DNA from: Chara braunii | Taxonomy: Eukaryota; Streptophyta; Charophyceae; Charales; Characeae | Length of the DNA stretch: 27,009 bases | Direction of reading: 5' to 3' | NCBI GenBank assembly: GCA_003427395.1 | Contig: BFEA01000004.1 | Coordinates: 4,924,117-4,951,125 of the forward strand | Shown: in pieces, positions 8,107 to 19,058 of the stretch | How positions within the stretch are numbered: the stretch's first letter is position 1 | How the letters are laid out: each line of letters begins with the position of its first letter | Translations under genes and position numbers: made by a program | Notes under the pieces: generated by a model | What the model saw: only the letters and a program-made list of their open reading frames with translations | What the model was told of the DNA's origin: nothing | The model's database searches: none

Positions 8107-8480
8107 CAAATTTGAAGAGAGAAAAAAAAAAAAACAGAAGAAGAAGTCAGATAGCGCAACCCTCAAAGGTCAGGGCCTCTAATCTTCACAATATGGGATC
8201 ATACAGCACAATCAACTAGTCCAGACTCAAGACCATGATTAGCTCACCAGACTCAGTAAGCAACCGGATCAAGTCCTTCTAAAACATCACAGGTATCCAT
8301 ATCCAAGTTAGATAAGGATCACAATGGAAATCCACTCCCCTCCAACTGGACCAAACAAATCCCAGCAGCAACACAGCCTCCGACGACAGCACAATAAAGA
8401 CCTTACTTACATACATACTGCACTGCAAACCTGAAACCCCGACAGAGCTCACAGCCAGCATATGGAATCTCACAGCCTTA
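8107..8480 (+). other. Probable LINE 3' region, decayed
   Basis: An open stretch continues from the LINE (KFEERKKKKTEEEVR) to a stop near 8150 and is followed by sequence with no recognised domain. An A13 run at about 8118-8131 lies in this frame. I see no clear LINE 3' end or target duplication. Confidence 0.4.
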
Positions 8481-9190
8481 ATCCTCTCTCAAACCCCGCA
8501 ATACCCTTCCTTCATTAATTACCCTGCAGCACACACCAAGCCCCATTACCCCCACATAAACCACCCCGATCCCAACCCATACCCCTCCAGCCACGACACC
8601 ACACTCTCCAGCAAAACAGCCCACCCATACCCGCAACCCAGACCTACAAGCACCTCACACAGTCTCTTCCCAAGCCAGCCAAAGTAGTACCACTTCCACC
8701 CCAGTATTAGTTCCCAAAAGACGCTACCGTCCATTTAACGCAAGAATAGACGACACGGATCATAGACGAGAATTTAAATATAGGCGATAACCAGGCCACC
8801 CAAACTCGTTAGGGTTTAGGGTTTTAGTACCAGGTAGAGTTTGCAGAGGAGGAAGGATTAAAAAAGGGATAATAGGGTTAATCCCAGACAAAGACTTTAG
8901 CAACTTGTCGAGAGAGGACGTAGGGTTTATCAAGAGCCAATGAGGGCCAAGTCTGCAGTTCTAGTACTTAAGGAGAATCTAGCTGACAGTCAGGGAACTG
9001 AGAGGAACAGATGAGACGAGGCCTCATGTAAGTAGGGTACAGAGGGGAATAGACTAGACAAGACTTCAAGCAAGCCAGCCCACAGACAACACATCAAGGG
9101 GAGTGTTTCCATGTCATAGACTCAAGATAAAAGAAACCAGGCCAACTTACGCAGGGGTGACGGGTGGTACATCCTTCCAGCAAGAAGTAA
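8481..9190. other. Unrecognised intergenic DNA
   Basis: Pyrimidine-rich on the + strand to about 8735, then mixed sequence. A short TTAGGGTTTAGGGTTTTA telomere-like motif lies at 8809-8826. A frame reading EFAEEEGLKKGIIGLIPDKD near 8835-8900 is open but short and unrecognised. No gene call is supported. Confidence 0.5.
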
Positions 9191-9681
9191 TCAATGCCGT
9201 CCCTCGGACTTTCCTACCTTAAGGGCGAAGAGTGTGTGTGTGATTCCTATATGTACTTCCTTTTGACTTGCCGGTGGAATAGGAACCGGGCTGATGCTGA
9301 CAGCACCAGCCAAAACAAAACAAAAAAAGTTCACCGGACCAAAATGGCTGACAGCACCAGGCAAAAGATAACAAAAAAGGTCGCGCAGGCGCTTCCGCAA
9401 AAGCTTGGCGGGAAGTTGTACTCTGCCTCAGCAAAACAAGGCTCCGAGGTAGCGATGGTTTAAGCAGGCTCGGTTTGCTAGAGGGGGTCATATGAACATA
9501 ACATCCATCCGTGAAAGAGAAAAAAAAAGGATGACAAATGACGACACTGTGGCAGAGAGAGCTGGAACAGGACGACATGATCGAAAACGGCCTTACACAA
9601 CGGATAACAAAAAGCCTGTCCAACAACCCAAAAAAAAAACAAAAAAAAAAAAACACAAAAAAAAAAAACACAACAACAACA
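9191..9681. other. Unrecognised segment with a short internal duplication
   Basis: GCTGACAGCACCAG followed by an A-rich run occurs near 9296 and 9351, about 55 bp apart. Open frames here are short and change composition as they enter the A-rich and GAA-rich DNA downstream, so I call no gene. Confidence 0.5.
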
Positions 9682-9922
9682 GAAGAAGAAGAAGAAGAAG
9701 AAGAAGAAGAAGAAAGAANAGAAGAAGAAGAAGAAGAAGAAAGAAGAAGAAGAAGAAGAAGAAGAAGAAGAAGAAGAAGAAGAAAGAAGAAAGAAGAAGA
9801 AGAAGAAGAAGAAGAAGAAGAAGAAGAAGAAGAAAGAAGAAGAAGAAGAAGAAGAAGAAAGAAGAAAGAAGAAGAAGAAGAAGAAGAAGAAGAAGAAAGA
9901 AGAAGAAAGAAGAAGAAAGGAG
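9682..9922. repeat. (GAA)n/(TTC)n microsatellite
   Basis: About 240 bp of GAA units with occasional AAG phase slips and one undetermined base at 9719. It opens long frames on both strands coding only Glu/Arg/Lys or Phe/Leu/Ser runs; those are not genes. Long GAA/TTC tracts can adopt triplex structures. Confidence 0.97.
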
Positions 9923-10680
9923 GAGAGGGGTATCATGGATGAAGTCTATAGTGGAAGAACCAAAGAGATGAACTCGAAAGTTTGAATTGAAAGAACCAAC
10001 AAGGCAGTAAAAACACAGTTTAATATCAAACAAAACAAATAGAATTCGACTCACAATCTCTTACACCGAAAAAAAAAAAAAAAAAAAAAAAAAGGAAAGA
10101 AAGAACATGACTGACAACCACATAAGACCATAGTCGTCCTCCGTGGATTGAAAAAAATAGCCAAGACATTTCTCACAATTGCCCTTGGAACTCTACCCCA
10201 CCAACTGCAGCAATTACTCGACCATACAAAACTAAAAATAGCAGCGACCTTCTGTTCACGAGATAACCATCATGACGAAAAGTAACACAAAGTTCGCAAA
10301 CCAGTTGAAGTATTAAAATTTAAAAGCAAGACCTCACAACAAAGGGAAGAGAGAGGGAGGGGGAGGGGGGGGGGGGACGAAATTACCCAGATATGCAGGG
10401 GCACAACAAGAGTCCTGAGAGCATTCTCTAAGATAGAAAAAAAAAAAAAGGCTCAGTTTAACAGCGGACTCAACCGGGACTCGACCCCATCCAGGCAACA
10501 ACACTTCACCAAGAAACAAATATGCATGAATGATCTACTTTCTCCCTTCCCCCCCCCCTTCCCCCCCCCCCCCAAAAAAAAAAAAAAAACATTAGCCAGT
10601 GAAGGCAACAAATGAAGGTCTTTGCCGGACAGGCTGACAAACGGCCGTTCCCTCTGACAATTGTTATGCCGACAGCTGAA
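9923..10680. other. Unrecognised DNA rich in homopolymers
   Basis: A run at about 10070-10093, G-rich run near 10355-10376, A run at 10438-10450, and C runs followed by an A run at 10549-10590. No ORF with recognisable composition. The A runs were inspected for flanking target duplications and none was convincing. Confidence 0.6.
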
Positions 10681-10736
10681 GTAGGATTGCCGATCAGCGA
10701 CCGGAAAAGTAGGATTGCCGATCAGCGACCGGAAAT
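10681..10736. repeat. 28-bp tandem duplication
   Basis: GTAGGATTGCCGATCAGCGA followed by CCGGAAAA or CCGGAAAT is present twice head to tail (10681-10708, 10709-10736), nearly identical. A further pair, GGTCAGCGGGGCA/GGTCAGCGGGCCA, lies just downstream at about 10785-10800. Confidence 0.93.
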
Positions 10737-11082
10737 TGCATATCAACAACAAATTTGGAGGGCAGGGCAAGGACAGGTCAGCGGGGCAGGTCAGCGGGCC
10801 ACTGACTGCAGGTCTCCAGCAGAGTGACACTCGCGGCCGTTTGAAATCCGACCCTGCAACTTCTACGCCCACCGGGGATGTGAAAGCGGCAGCAGCAGTT
10901 ATTTGTCAAGGGATTCAAAACACTGAACACACCAGTGAACAATTTCGCCGTGGCGTTCATCAGAGCTCATTAAACTTCATTTCACGCAGTATGAACTGTA
11001 CATGCCATCCCACTGGACATTGACACCCACTCTTGCTCATATTCGATTATATATATTCCGGCACGTCGTTGGGTAGGAATCA

Positions 11083-11228
11083 AGTAAGTGAGAAGACGTT
11101 GCACACAGGTACTTTGTTGTCCCGTCGATACTCGAATCATATTATATTTTGACTCACCATCCAATAGGACAATGAGTAAGAGAAGACGCTGCACACAGGC
11201 ACTTGTTGTCCCGCTCGAACTCAAATTG
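11083..11228. repeat. Imperfect direct repeat, period about 92 bp
   Basis: AGTAAGTGAGAAGACGTTGC then ACACAGGTACTTTGTTGTCC (11083-11138) recurs as AGTAAGAGAAGACGCTGC then ACACAGGCACTTGTTGTCCC (11175-11228). Substitutions and small gaps show it is older than the other two-copy duplications. Confidence 0.85.
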
Positions 11229-11544
11229 GAGCGATGCGTGGGCATTTGCTTTCATGTACAGCAAGCAGTTTGCGCAAGGGTCTCATGGCTGGGTTCTCAA
11301 GCTCCATACACAGCTCTGCTCCAGCCCAAGCAACAACTCAAACCCCATCCTGCACCCTCTTCTTCTCTGCCCCCTCCCTGCCTGCGCCCCCCCTCCTAGC
11401 ACCCCCCGACCCCCCTATAGCACCCCCCGAATCCCTTCCTCGCACGCCCCGCCCCCGCTACAATTGCATAACATCTCCCTCCCTTGGAAGTGAACTGCTT
11501 CAAAATTAGTTAAGTACCTCTGAGCACTTATCTTCATCAATCAG
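11229..11544. other. Unrecognised C-rich DNA
   Basis: Proline-rich frames arise from C-rich composition around 11340-11470. No motif, splice pattern or codon bias supports a gene. Confidence 0.5.
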
Positions 11545-11657
11545 CTACTGTCTTCACCCGAATATCACACCCGGTCATTATGGCTGAATCTAGACTGAAT
11601 GCTGCTCCCAATAGGGCTATCTAATGACCGGGCATTCTATTCGGGTGAAGATGGTAG
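11545..11657. mobile_element. MITE copy A (subfamily 1), 113 bp
   Basis: Left end CTACTGTCTTCACCCGAATA and right end TATTCGGGTGAAGATGGTAG are inverted with 2 mismatches in 20. The similarity continues inward through CCCGGTCATTA and TAATGACCGGG, giving terminal repeats of about 37 bp around a short centre. It has no coding capacity. Target duplication was not identified. The same terminal core occurs at 15946, 21355, 22489 and 23106. Confidence 0.85.
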
Positions 11658-11733
11658 CGTCACCGATTCCTGATCCCTCTTCTCCATGTCCCAAGGCTAT
11701 GGTTATGTCTGTCAAGAATTCAAAAGCAGTAAA

Positions 11734-11811
11734 GCAGCGCGATTTTCCATTGCTCATAAGGCAGCACGATCTTCCATTGCTCATAAAGCAGCATGATTTT
11801 TCCGTTGCTCC
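11734..11811. repeat. 27-bp tandem repeat, three copies
   Basis: GCAGCGCGATTTTCCATTGC, GCAGCACGATCTTCCATTGC and GCAGCATGATTTTTCCGTTG start at 11734, 11761 and 11788, each followed by a TCATAA-like or TCC end. The units differ at a few bases. Confidence 0.92.
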
Positions 11812-11978
11812 CAGGACGACGCAAGGACTCCACACCCACCAGCCGTCTTTCAACTCTCCACTTCGTACCTTGACATGCAGCGAAGATCTGGAACCAATCA
11901 CCCTCTCAGGTCGCCTAACAGGAAATTCTCCCGCCCACCATGGCTAAGGTTGTACGAATTCACAGTCAGCAGCAGCAA

Positions 11979-12001
11979 CCCCCCCCCCCCCCCCCCCCCC
12001 C
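11979..12001. repeat. Poly(C) run
   Basis: About 22 consecutive C on the + strand within otherwise mixed DNA; the other strand could form G-quadruplex-type structures. Confidence 0.95.
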
Positions 12002-12123
12002 TCTCCTTGCATCAGCTCCCATGACGACCCGAGGACACCGCCCCCATCAGCCGTCTCGTTTAACTCTCAGCTTTCTAATTACATTTCCGAAGACTTGGAA
12101 GCCTTGCCCTCCCTACGCTCTGC

Positions 12124-12283
12124 TAACAGCACATTCTCCTCCTCCCCTGTTTTTGTCCACATTGCATCGCAACCTCTGTGAGGACAAGTTGAGCTCTCCG
12201 TTGTAACAGCACATTCTCCTCCTCCCCTGTCTTTTGCCCACATTGCACCGCAACCTCTTTGTGACGACAAGTTGAGCTCTCCG
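12124..12283. repeat. 80-bp tandem duplication
   Basis: TAACAGCACATTCTCCTCCT begins copies at 12124 and 12204. Both copies continue through GCAACCTCT and GACAAGTTGAGCTCTCCGTT. A few substitutions and one small indel separate them. Confidence 0.94.
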
Positions 12284-13565
12284 TTGCGATTCAAGAGCGT
12301 CTGAGAGCACACAGCTGCCTGCCTTCCCGGTCCGATGAACCGATGCCATGTGACTTCAGAGGGGCATACAACTCGACAACGACAGTGACCGTTCCAGTCC
12401 AATAACCCACGTCAGTGTTGGCAGCAGCAGCAGCTCCACACGCTTCAACCGACAAGCAGCAGTACAGCACACGGTCAAGCTTGCACGGCAGAGTTGGAGA
12501 ATACCACATCATGTTCATCGAGGCAAATACGACACTGCCGACGTGTGTGACAACCGGCTACCACTCGCAGGCTAGAGGTACGTCACTCTCTCCTCGAGGC
12601 TCGGGCACTCGTTTCTCCTCCGAAACCAGGCATACAAACTAAGAAGAGAGAAGACAGCCCACCGAGGCTAGATGCCACTGAGCAAGGTGCTCAGAGCATA
12701 CTCACACCAGGACCTTTTCTACGATGCTCTGGACATGATTGCCGTTATAGATTCATCCATGTTTGGCCGTATTTGCGGTCAAGATAAATTTATTTAATGA
12801 AAGTGCTCGTGTGACGACTGCCCTCAAGTCTGCCGAAACATGCACACCCCCAAGTTGCAGTTTCACTCATTTTCCATTTCCCTACTCTCAACGCACGGTT
12901 GGCGTTTCAGCCTTCCCAAAAAGGCCAAAATACGCCAGGGTCAATTACAGTTCAGCCAGCAAACCTACACCCCGTAGACATCACTTTGTCCTCATAAAGC
13001 AATCCTGTCATGACCTATTAAAGGCACGACTTCAAACCAAAAAAAAAAAAATAAAAAAAAAATCAATCAATCCAGTTCCCAGACAAGGCTTGTTCTGGCT
13101 CTTTCCAGAAGCAGCAAGACCTCACATAGGAGCAATACACATTCCCGACAACAGAAAGACTTGATCCAACTGGACTCTGCCTGCCTGCTGCTGCTGCAGA
13201 CCCACCCCTCTACTGAGAGACCAGTGGACAGATCTCTGGCCACAGTCCAGCATTCTTCTCCGAAATAGAACCTCATGAGTTCAAGACTTCAAGTACATTA
13301 CTACCATAGGGCAGGCAGATCAAGCTAGGTTAGGGTGTACACGCCGATGTCATCAAACAGTGTACCGCTCGTGAAAAACAGACGGCTGCAACTTGATAAA
13401 CCTCCTGGCTGCGGTGTTGCAGATGACAGAGTCACCCCCCTGATAGCAGCAGAGAGCCTTCGTTTCACGTCCTTTGCCAAAAATTCCGCAGCATAAACTG
13501 ACAAAACTGCCTCCGCCGCCAATGCATTACATTTCGCAGAGCACGATCCGCAGACAGCACCGCCC
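12284..13565. other. No gene recognised; lies 3' of the USP gene
   Basis: An open frame at 12763-13164 is unrecognised and runs into an A-rich tract at about 13040-13062. The part adjoining 13566 must include the 3' UTR of the minus-strand deubiquitinase gene, but I cannot place its polyadenylation site with confidence. Confidence 0.5.
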
Positions 13566-16500
13566 TCATGCAGGCACTCGTTCGTAGAAAAGCAAGTACG
13601 ATTCACTTCGCAATACCTGGCTGAGGGTAGTTTTCCGAACATGCGAATCGCTGGCATACCACCACTCACCTTCCTCTCCATTTACTTCATTTTTTGCCAT
13701 GCTGCTTCCTCTCAGACATACATACGCAACATAATGACCACCTTTCATAGTGCCACTGTGTTCAACCACCCCCGTCAGCCTGTAGAAAGCTGGTTGCTCG
13801 TTGCTTCTGGAAACGCGCACAAAGCATACGACGGCACAAAGAATCAACAAGCCAAGGACACGATTCAGACGCATGGATGAAAGGATCACTGCCGTCAGAC
13901 AATGTCACAGAGGACGAGATTTGTCACAATAATCTTGACCTTAACCCCATTGCCACCATCTACATGTTTGCAAACCCATATCACTCTGCATCTTTGCACC
14001 CTGCTGTATGATCTCATCATTTCCCTCCTATCAGTCTCCGTACACGAACTTCCTCAGGTCTCACCGCACACCTTTCCCTTCACTATCGACTTCTCCGAGA
14101 CGATACTTCGTCTCGGCAGCAGCATATCGCGCTCAAGTTCTCTCGTTTCCAAGACGGGTAGGCAAGGTCAGCGCAGCATCGCCGGCACACCTTTCCCTTC
14201 CCTATCGAGTTCTCCGAGACGATACTTCGTTTGCAGCAGCATCGCAAATAATTTCTCTCGTTTCCAACACCACAAGTAGGCAAAGAGACAAGGGAAGGCT
14301 GATGCACAAGGAGGGAATAGGGGTGGAGAACGGGGGCAGAGAGTAGATAATGAGGTGGGAAACAGGCAAGGGTGGGGGGAGCGGGAAGGAAGGGGAAAGA
14401 GGGATGGTCAGAAGAGAGAAAGGAGTACAGGTAGAAAGTTAGAAGAGAGAAAGGAGTACAGGTAGAAAGTTAAGTTAGGAACAAAGGAAACAGAAAAGGA
14501 CAACAGAGGGAGGCAGGCAGGGAGGGAGGAGGGCAGTAGGAAGGGAAGTGAGCATGAGGGATGAGGGGGAGGCGAGGGGGAAAAAAGCAACCTGAGGGGT
14601 GGAGAAAGAAAGGAGGGAGGAGTGTGGGACAGCGTGGGACAAGCAGGAGAGCAGGGGGGCAGGGGGGAAGGAGCAAAGAGGAAGAAGGAGAAATGGAAGG
14701 GCAGGATGGGGCGAAGAGGGGGCAGAATGGAAGGTAGGCAAAGAAAAGGAGCAGGAAGACAGGATGGAGGGAGGAGGCAGGAAGAAAGGGAGAGAGGAGA
14801 AGGGTGGAAGGTAGGCAGGTAGAAAGTACGGACATTCAATGATGAGTCGTCTTGGCGGTACCCGGAAGTGATTGTGGTAGTTGCTCCCTGAGCAACGGAG
14901 GCAGTGAGGACGACTGGGAGACAGAGAGACAGCAGGATGGAAGGACGGAGGTAAGAAAAGAGGGAGTCCTGAAGGTAGGTAGGCAAAAGGGTTTTCGAAC
15001 AAGAACCGCCTTTGCTGTCTTGAGAAATGATGGGGGTAGATGCTGCGTGGAATCAGCACTGCAGCAGCGGGTGTTGTCTGGACCCTATAGGCTTTCCCCT
15101 ACCGTACCTTGACAAGGCTCATGTCAACGAATGGCTAAATGGGTGTCCCAGGTACCCCTAGTACCATTCTTCACTCTCTCCCCCACCCCAAAGCTCTCCC
15201 CTTCCTCACTCTCCTCCTCACCCTGCGTCTCCTACCCTCTTTCCTTGCAGGCCCATGTGGCGCCATGCCCCACGGCCGCAAGTAGGGAGGGTCCCCCACT
15301 CTGCTGCCTCCTCAAGCTACTGCTCCCCCCCCACCCCCTCCATGTTCGTTAACCCTGCCCCTGCCCCTGCCTCAACGGGGCCCGACTCAGCCCCTGTGCA
15401 TCACCACCACCTCACTCACCCATGCCTATCCCCATTGCCCCCATGACTTCAGGCCCTTGAGTCGCCAGTGCTGCCCCAGCTTGGCATGCTTGCTGCCTGT
15501 GTTTGACCGACTAACATAGAGCAGCGGGAACCCCCAACCTGCCCGCCCTCACCGGCAAGGGTACAATCACACTTGTGCCCCGCCTCGAGTGCGACAACCA
15601 CCAGCAACACAAAGGGTTATCATAGGCAGGCAGCAGCTGAATGTAGCTGGCTGTCTGCCCAGCAAGCAGCGGCACCTGTGACGTGCTCTGCCCAACCCCA
15701 ACCAACGCGCAGAAGACCCGAAAACTCAACTTTCCCTTTGTTAGGAAACCGAGTGCTCTTACTGTTTCTCCTGCTTTTCTTGCCTCTGTTCTTTGCGAGT
15801 TCTTTCTTTCTCCCAGAGAGTGGAGTTGCTGTTTCTCCTCCTTTTGTTGCCTCTGTTCTTTGCGAGTTCGTTCTTTCTCCCAGAGAGTGAAGTTGCCCCA
15901 TAAACTTAACCTTCTGCATTACTCCCCCGCCTACCCATTCGCCTGCTGTGGCCACCCCAATAGAACACCCGGTCATTATAGCCGTATTTGGGACAACTTT
16001 TGAGTCTAGATACAGCAATAACGACCGTACGTTGTATTCGGGTGAACACGGTAGCAGGCCACCATCACAGCAATCATAGAATGCACACTCTAAGGTTCCG
16101 GTTTTGAGGCTCCTGGTTTTGAGGTTGGGGGGTTAAGGTTCTAGTTAGGGGTTTGGGGTTTGGGCTTTGGGCTTTGGGCCTCCGGTTTGGAATTTCCGTT
16201 TGGGTGGGGACACCTTCCCCCCTCAAAAAAAATTACTGGGGACACCTTCCCCCCTCAAAAAAAATTACTTAATAATAATAATTAAAAAATCCTTTTTTTA
16301 CTGGCGAAGTAGACCAGTGCTTCTTGTTTACCAGAGATCGCTTTTGAGTTTCGGCAGGGATGACCGGTCGGTCCTCTGACTTCCAGTGGGAAAAAAGAAG
16401 TCCTCCCCGGTTTCACCTATAGGCTGTAGCCCTTCTCTGGTCCTTGCACGGCGGCCGCCCGGGAAAATAGGGTGACCCGAGCGGCCCGGCTGGTAGCCTA

Positions 16501-19023
16501 GAAAAAAAAAAAAAAAAAAAAAAAACCTTCTCTCACCTTTTATGAAGATAGGGCTTCAGGTTGAGAGTCTCGTCGAAGGCAATATGACCGTTGAGCTTGT
16601 GAAGTCGACCGTTGGCATCTTGCCTGAAGCGTTTTAAATGGACGACCAGAATGGGTGGAGTGCTGCTAATTAGAAACCTCTTCTTGGCTTTTTGCTTGAC
16701 AACAATAGCCAAATCCTCCTCCTCCTCCTCCTCTTTTTCCTTCTTTTCCTTCTTTTGCCCTCTTGCCTCTGACGATGGCGCACTCTTCGTGTTCTGTCCA
16801 CGTCCTCCTCCTCCTTTCACCGTCACGGGGGTTAACCGATTGGTGCCATGCTGGTCGGAACCTTTCTTCACCTTAGCCTCAGAAGATTCTCCTCTCCCTC
16901 CCACTCCCACTTTAGCATCTGCTCCGCCGCCAATGGGATCTCGACACGCGCTGCTGCTACTGCCTGTCATCCGATCAGAGTCCGACTTTGTGCTTCCTCC
17001 TTCTTGCGGTGCACGCTCCTCCATAGCAGTACCTCCTTTCGTCTTCTGCTTCTCAGTGAACACAGCAGCAGAGGCAATCCGTTGGCTCCGCCTCGGTCCT
17101 ACTTCACATCCATCTCCACCACCACCCCTCCTCCTCCTTGCCCCTTCGTCTTCAACACCCGACTCAGTTCCATTCAAGTCTAAACAAGCCATCTCCTTAC
17201 ACAGGGCATCATTTCCCCTGCCGTGATCAATCTCTCCTCCTCCTCCTCCTCCTCCTCCTCCTACATCATGGGCATTTCTTCTCTCCCCTCCTTCTTCAAC
17301 ACTGTTGCTGAATGAGCTACATGCGTCTCGTTGGCATGTCGATCTGGCACCGTTTGCCACCGTTTCATGATGACGGAGGCGGCTGTCAACGGTGCCACCG
17401 TTAGCCGCCGTTTCATAATGACGGCGGCTGTCGAGACCGCCATCCTCCTCCTCAACAACACCGTTTCCAGTCGCTTCTTCAGCAGAACACAAGCTTGAAC
17501 TCTCCTGTCGGCATTCGGGGCGCCCAATCTCATCATCTCCATCGCTCGTCCGCGTCCGCACCCCCCCCCCTCCATTTGCCATCCCCCTCCCATCGACAAT
17601 TCGTCGAACTCTCTGTGAATCTTCGGTTCCAACAGCTTCATTGCTGCGCCGCAACGTCGAGGTCGAGACTTCATCACGCGCATCACCGGATCTGGACATG
17701 GATCCCGACTTGCATGCCTGAGCCGCCTCCTCCTCCTCCTCATCCTCATCCTCCTCCATCCCCTCTTCCTCACCCACCCTGTCACCATTCTCCATGACTA
17801 CCTTAGCACCAGCTCTTCCTGTACCAGACGCTCCGCTTGCTGCTGCTGGTGCTCGCTTCGCCCCCCGCTCAGAAGACGCCAACGTCGTTGCTTTCACGGA
17901 CTCGAGTCCGTCTCTAACGCCCCTCCCCCGAGCACTACTCTCTTCTTCATCCATCGCTTCCGCGACGGAGCCATTGCCTGATGACGATGCCTTCTTGGGT
18001 ACAACCATCGGCTTGGACCTCTTCGATCCTACAGAGCTGTTCGACGACATAGCCGCCGACACGCTATTCCTTGCCTTCTGCCTTGCAATCCTTGCAATCC
18101 TCGCACGCCGCGTACATTCTATACACTCTACAACATTGTCACCCGCCAAAATTTCGGTCCGAGAGAACATATAAAGACAACCCTCAATGGACAACGGGTC
18201 TGGAGCATCCTTATCTTCTTTCTCCTCCTCGTCTTCTTCTTCCTCTCCCTCTTCGTCTTCCTCTTCCTCTTCTTCTTCTTCCTCCTCCTGCTTCTCCGCC
18301 ATATCCTCCTCCTCCTCGTCCTCCTCCTCCTTCCTCCCACCGACGTCTTTATCCTTCACTGATTCACCTTTCCCGCCGTCAGATCCCCCAACATTCTTCC
18401 TCGCCTTGAGAGCACCGTTCGTCTTCGCCTCCTCCTTCTCCTTCAGCAACACCCTTGTATCCACCCCCCGCTCCCCAGCGTCTTTCCGACCCTCTTCTTC
18501 TTCAACCCCCCTTTCTTCTAGATCCCGTTCTCCCGACGTAGTAGTCCCAGGCCAAGTCGCAATACCATCCACCTCTGCATTTTCAATCGATGCACTGCCT
18601 TTCCCTTCTCCCACAGATCGGCCTTGTGCAGCTGCCAACCTAGGCACCACGCTGTTCAAGCCCCCCTCATCACCGCTCAATTCCCGATTATGAGTAATTG
18701 GTAGTTTGTCCTCAACGAACACGTCCTCCCCTGTTTGCACCTGGCACAGCAGGCAGTGATCCTGGTCCTTCCAAAGCGGCGCCTGCTCGGGCTCTCCAGA
18801 GGCGCGATCAGCGACAGACTCGTGGGCGGACTTCGATTGCTCTTTGCCTCCATTGCCCGCCTCCTCCTCCTCCGGGCCCTCGACAGATCCTTCGGTGCTC
18901 GGGGGGGTGGCATTGGATCCTTGTGAAACACCATCCTTCTGACCGTTGACATCTTCTGCGCCGCCATTCCGACTGTCGGCGGGAACAGGCGGTCCAGATT
19001 CACTGACGTCAGCGGCAGCAGGC

Positions 19024-19058
<35 letters not shown>

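Larger units (their letters stand above)
13807..16536 (-). other. Intron of the USP gene (2,730 bp, phase 2)
   Basis: Bounded by GTGAGA (reading down from 16536) and TTTCCAG (ending at 13807). The joined frame recreates the conserved spacing between the PYL region and YRL-GVVEHSG of USP proteins. It contains a 118-bp duplication, a long purine-rich tract, a 67-bp duplication, a MITE, a G-rich telomere-like stretch, a 32-bp duplication and a small poly(A) retroposon. Open frames inside it are compositional. Confidence 0.88.

Noticed and set aside
4591-9719. Undetermined bases at 4591 and 9719 as possible modified or variable sites
   Set aside because: Both lie in simple repeats where base calling is unreliable; they are best treated as sequencing ambiguity.
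9478-10054. Long open frames on both strands across the GAA tract
   Set aside because: They code only Glu/Arg/Lys or Phe/Leu/Ser runs produced by the trinucleotide repeat.
10438-10500. B-box-like GGGGTCGAGTCCCGG with a downstream T run on the minus strand, suggesting a tRNA gene
   Set aside because: No A box or foldable D and anticodon arms upstream; spacing to the T run does not fit a tRNA.
10453-10872. 139-codon minus-strand ORF
   Set aside because: It crosses a C/A homopolymer block and the 28-bp tandem repeat, with no recognisable domain.
14408-15059. Pro/Ser/Leu-rich minus-strand ORFs of over 190 codons
   Set aside because: They lie in the purine-rich tract inside the USP intron and overlap each other in different frames.
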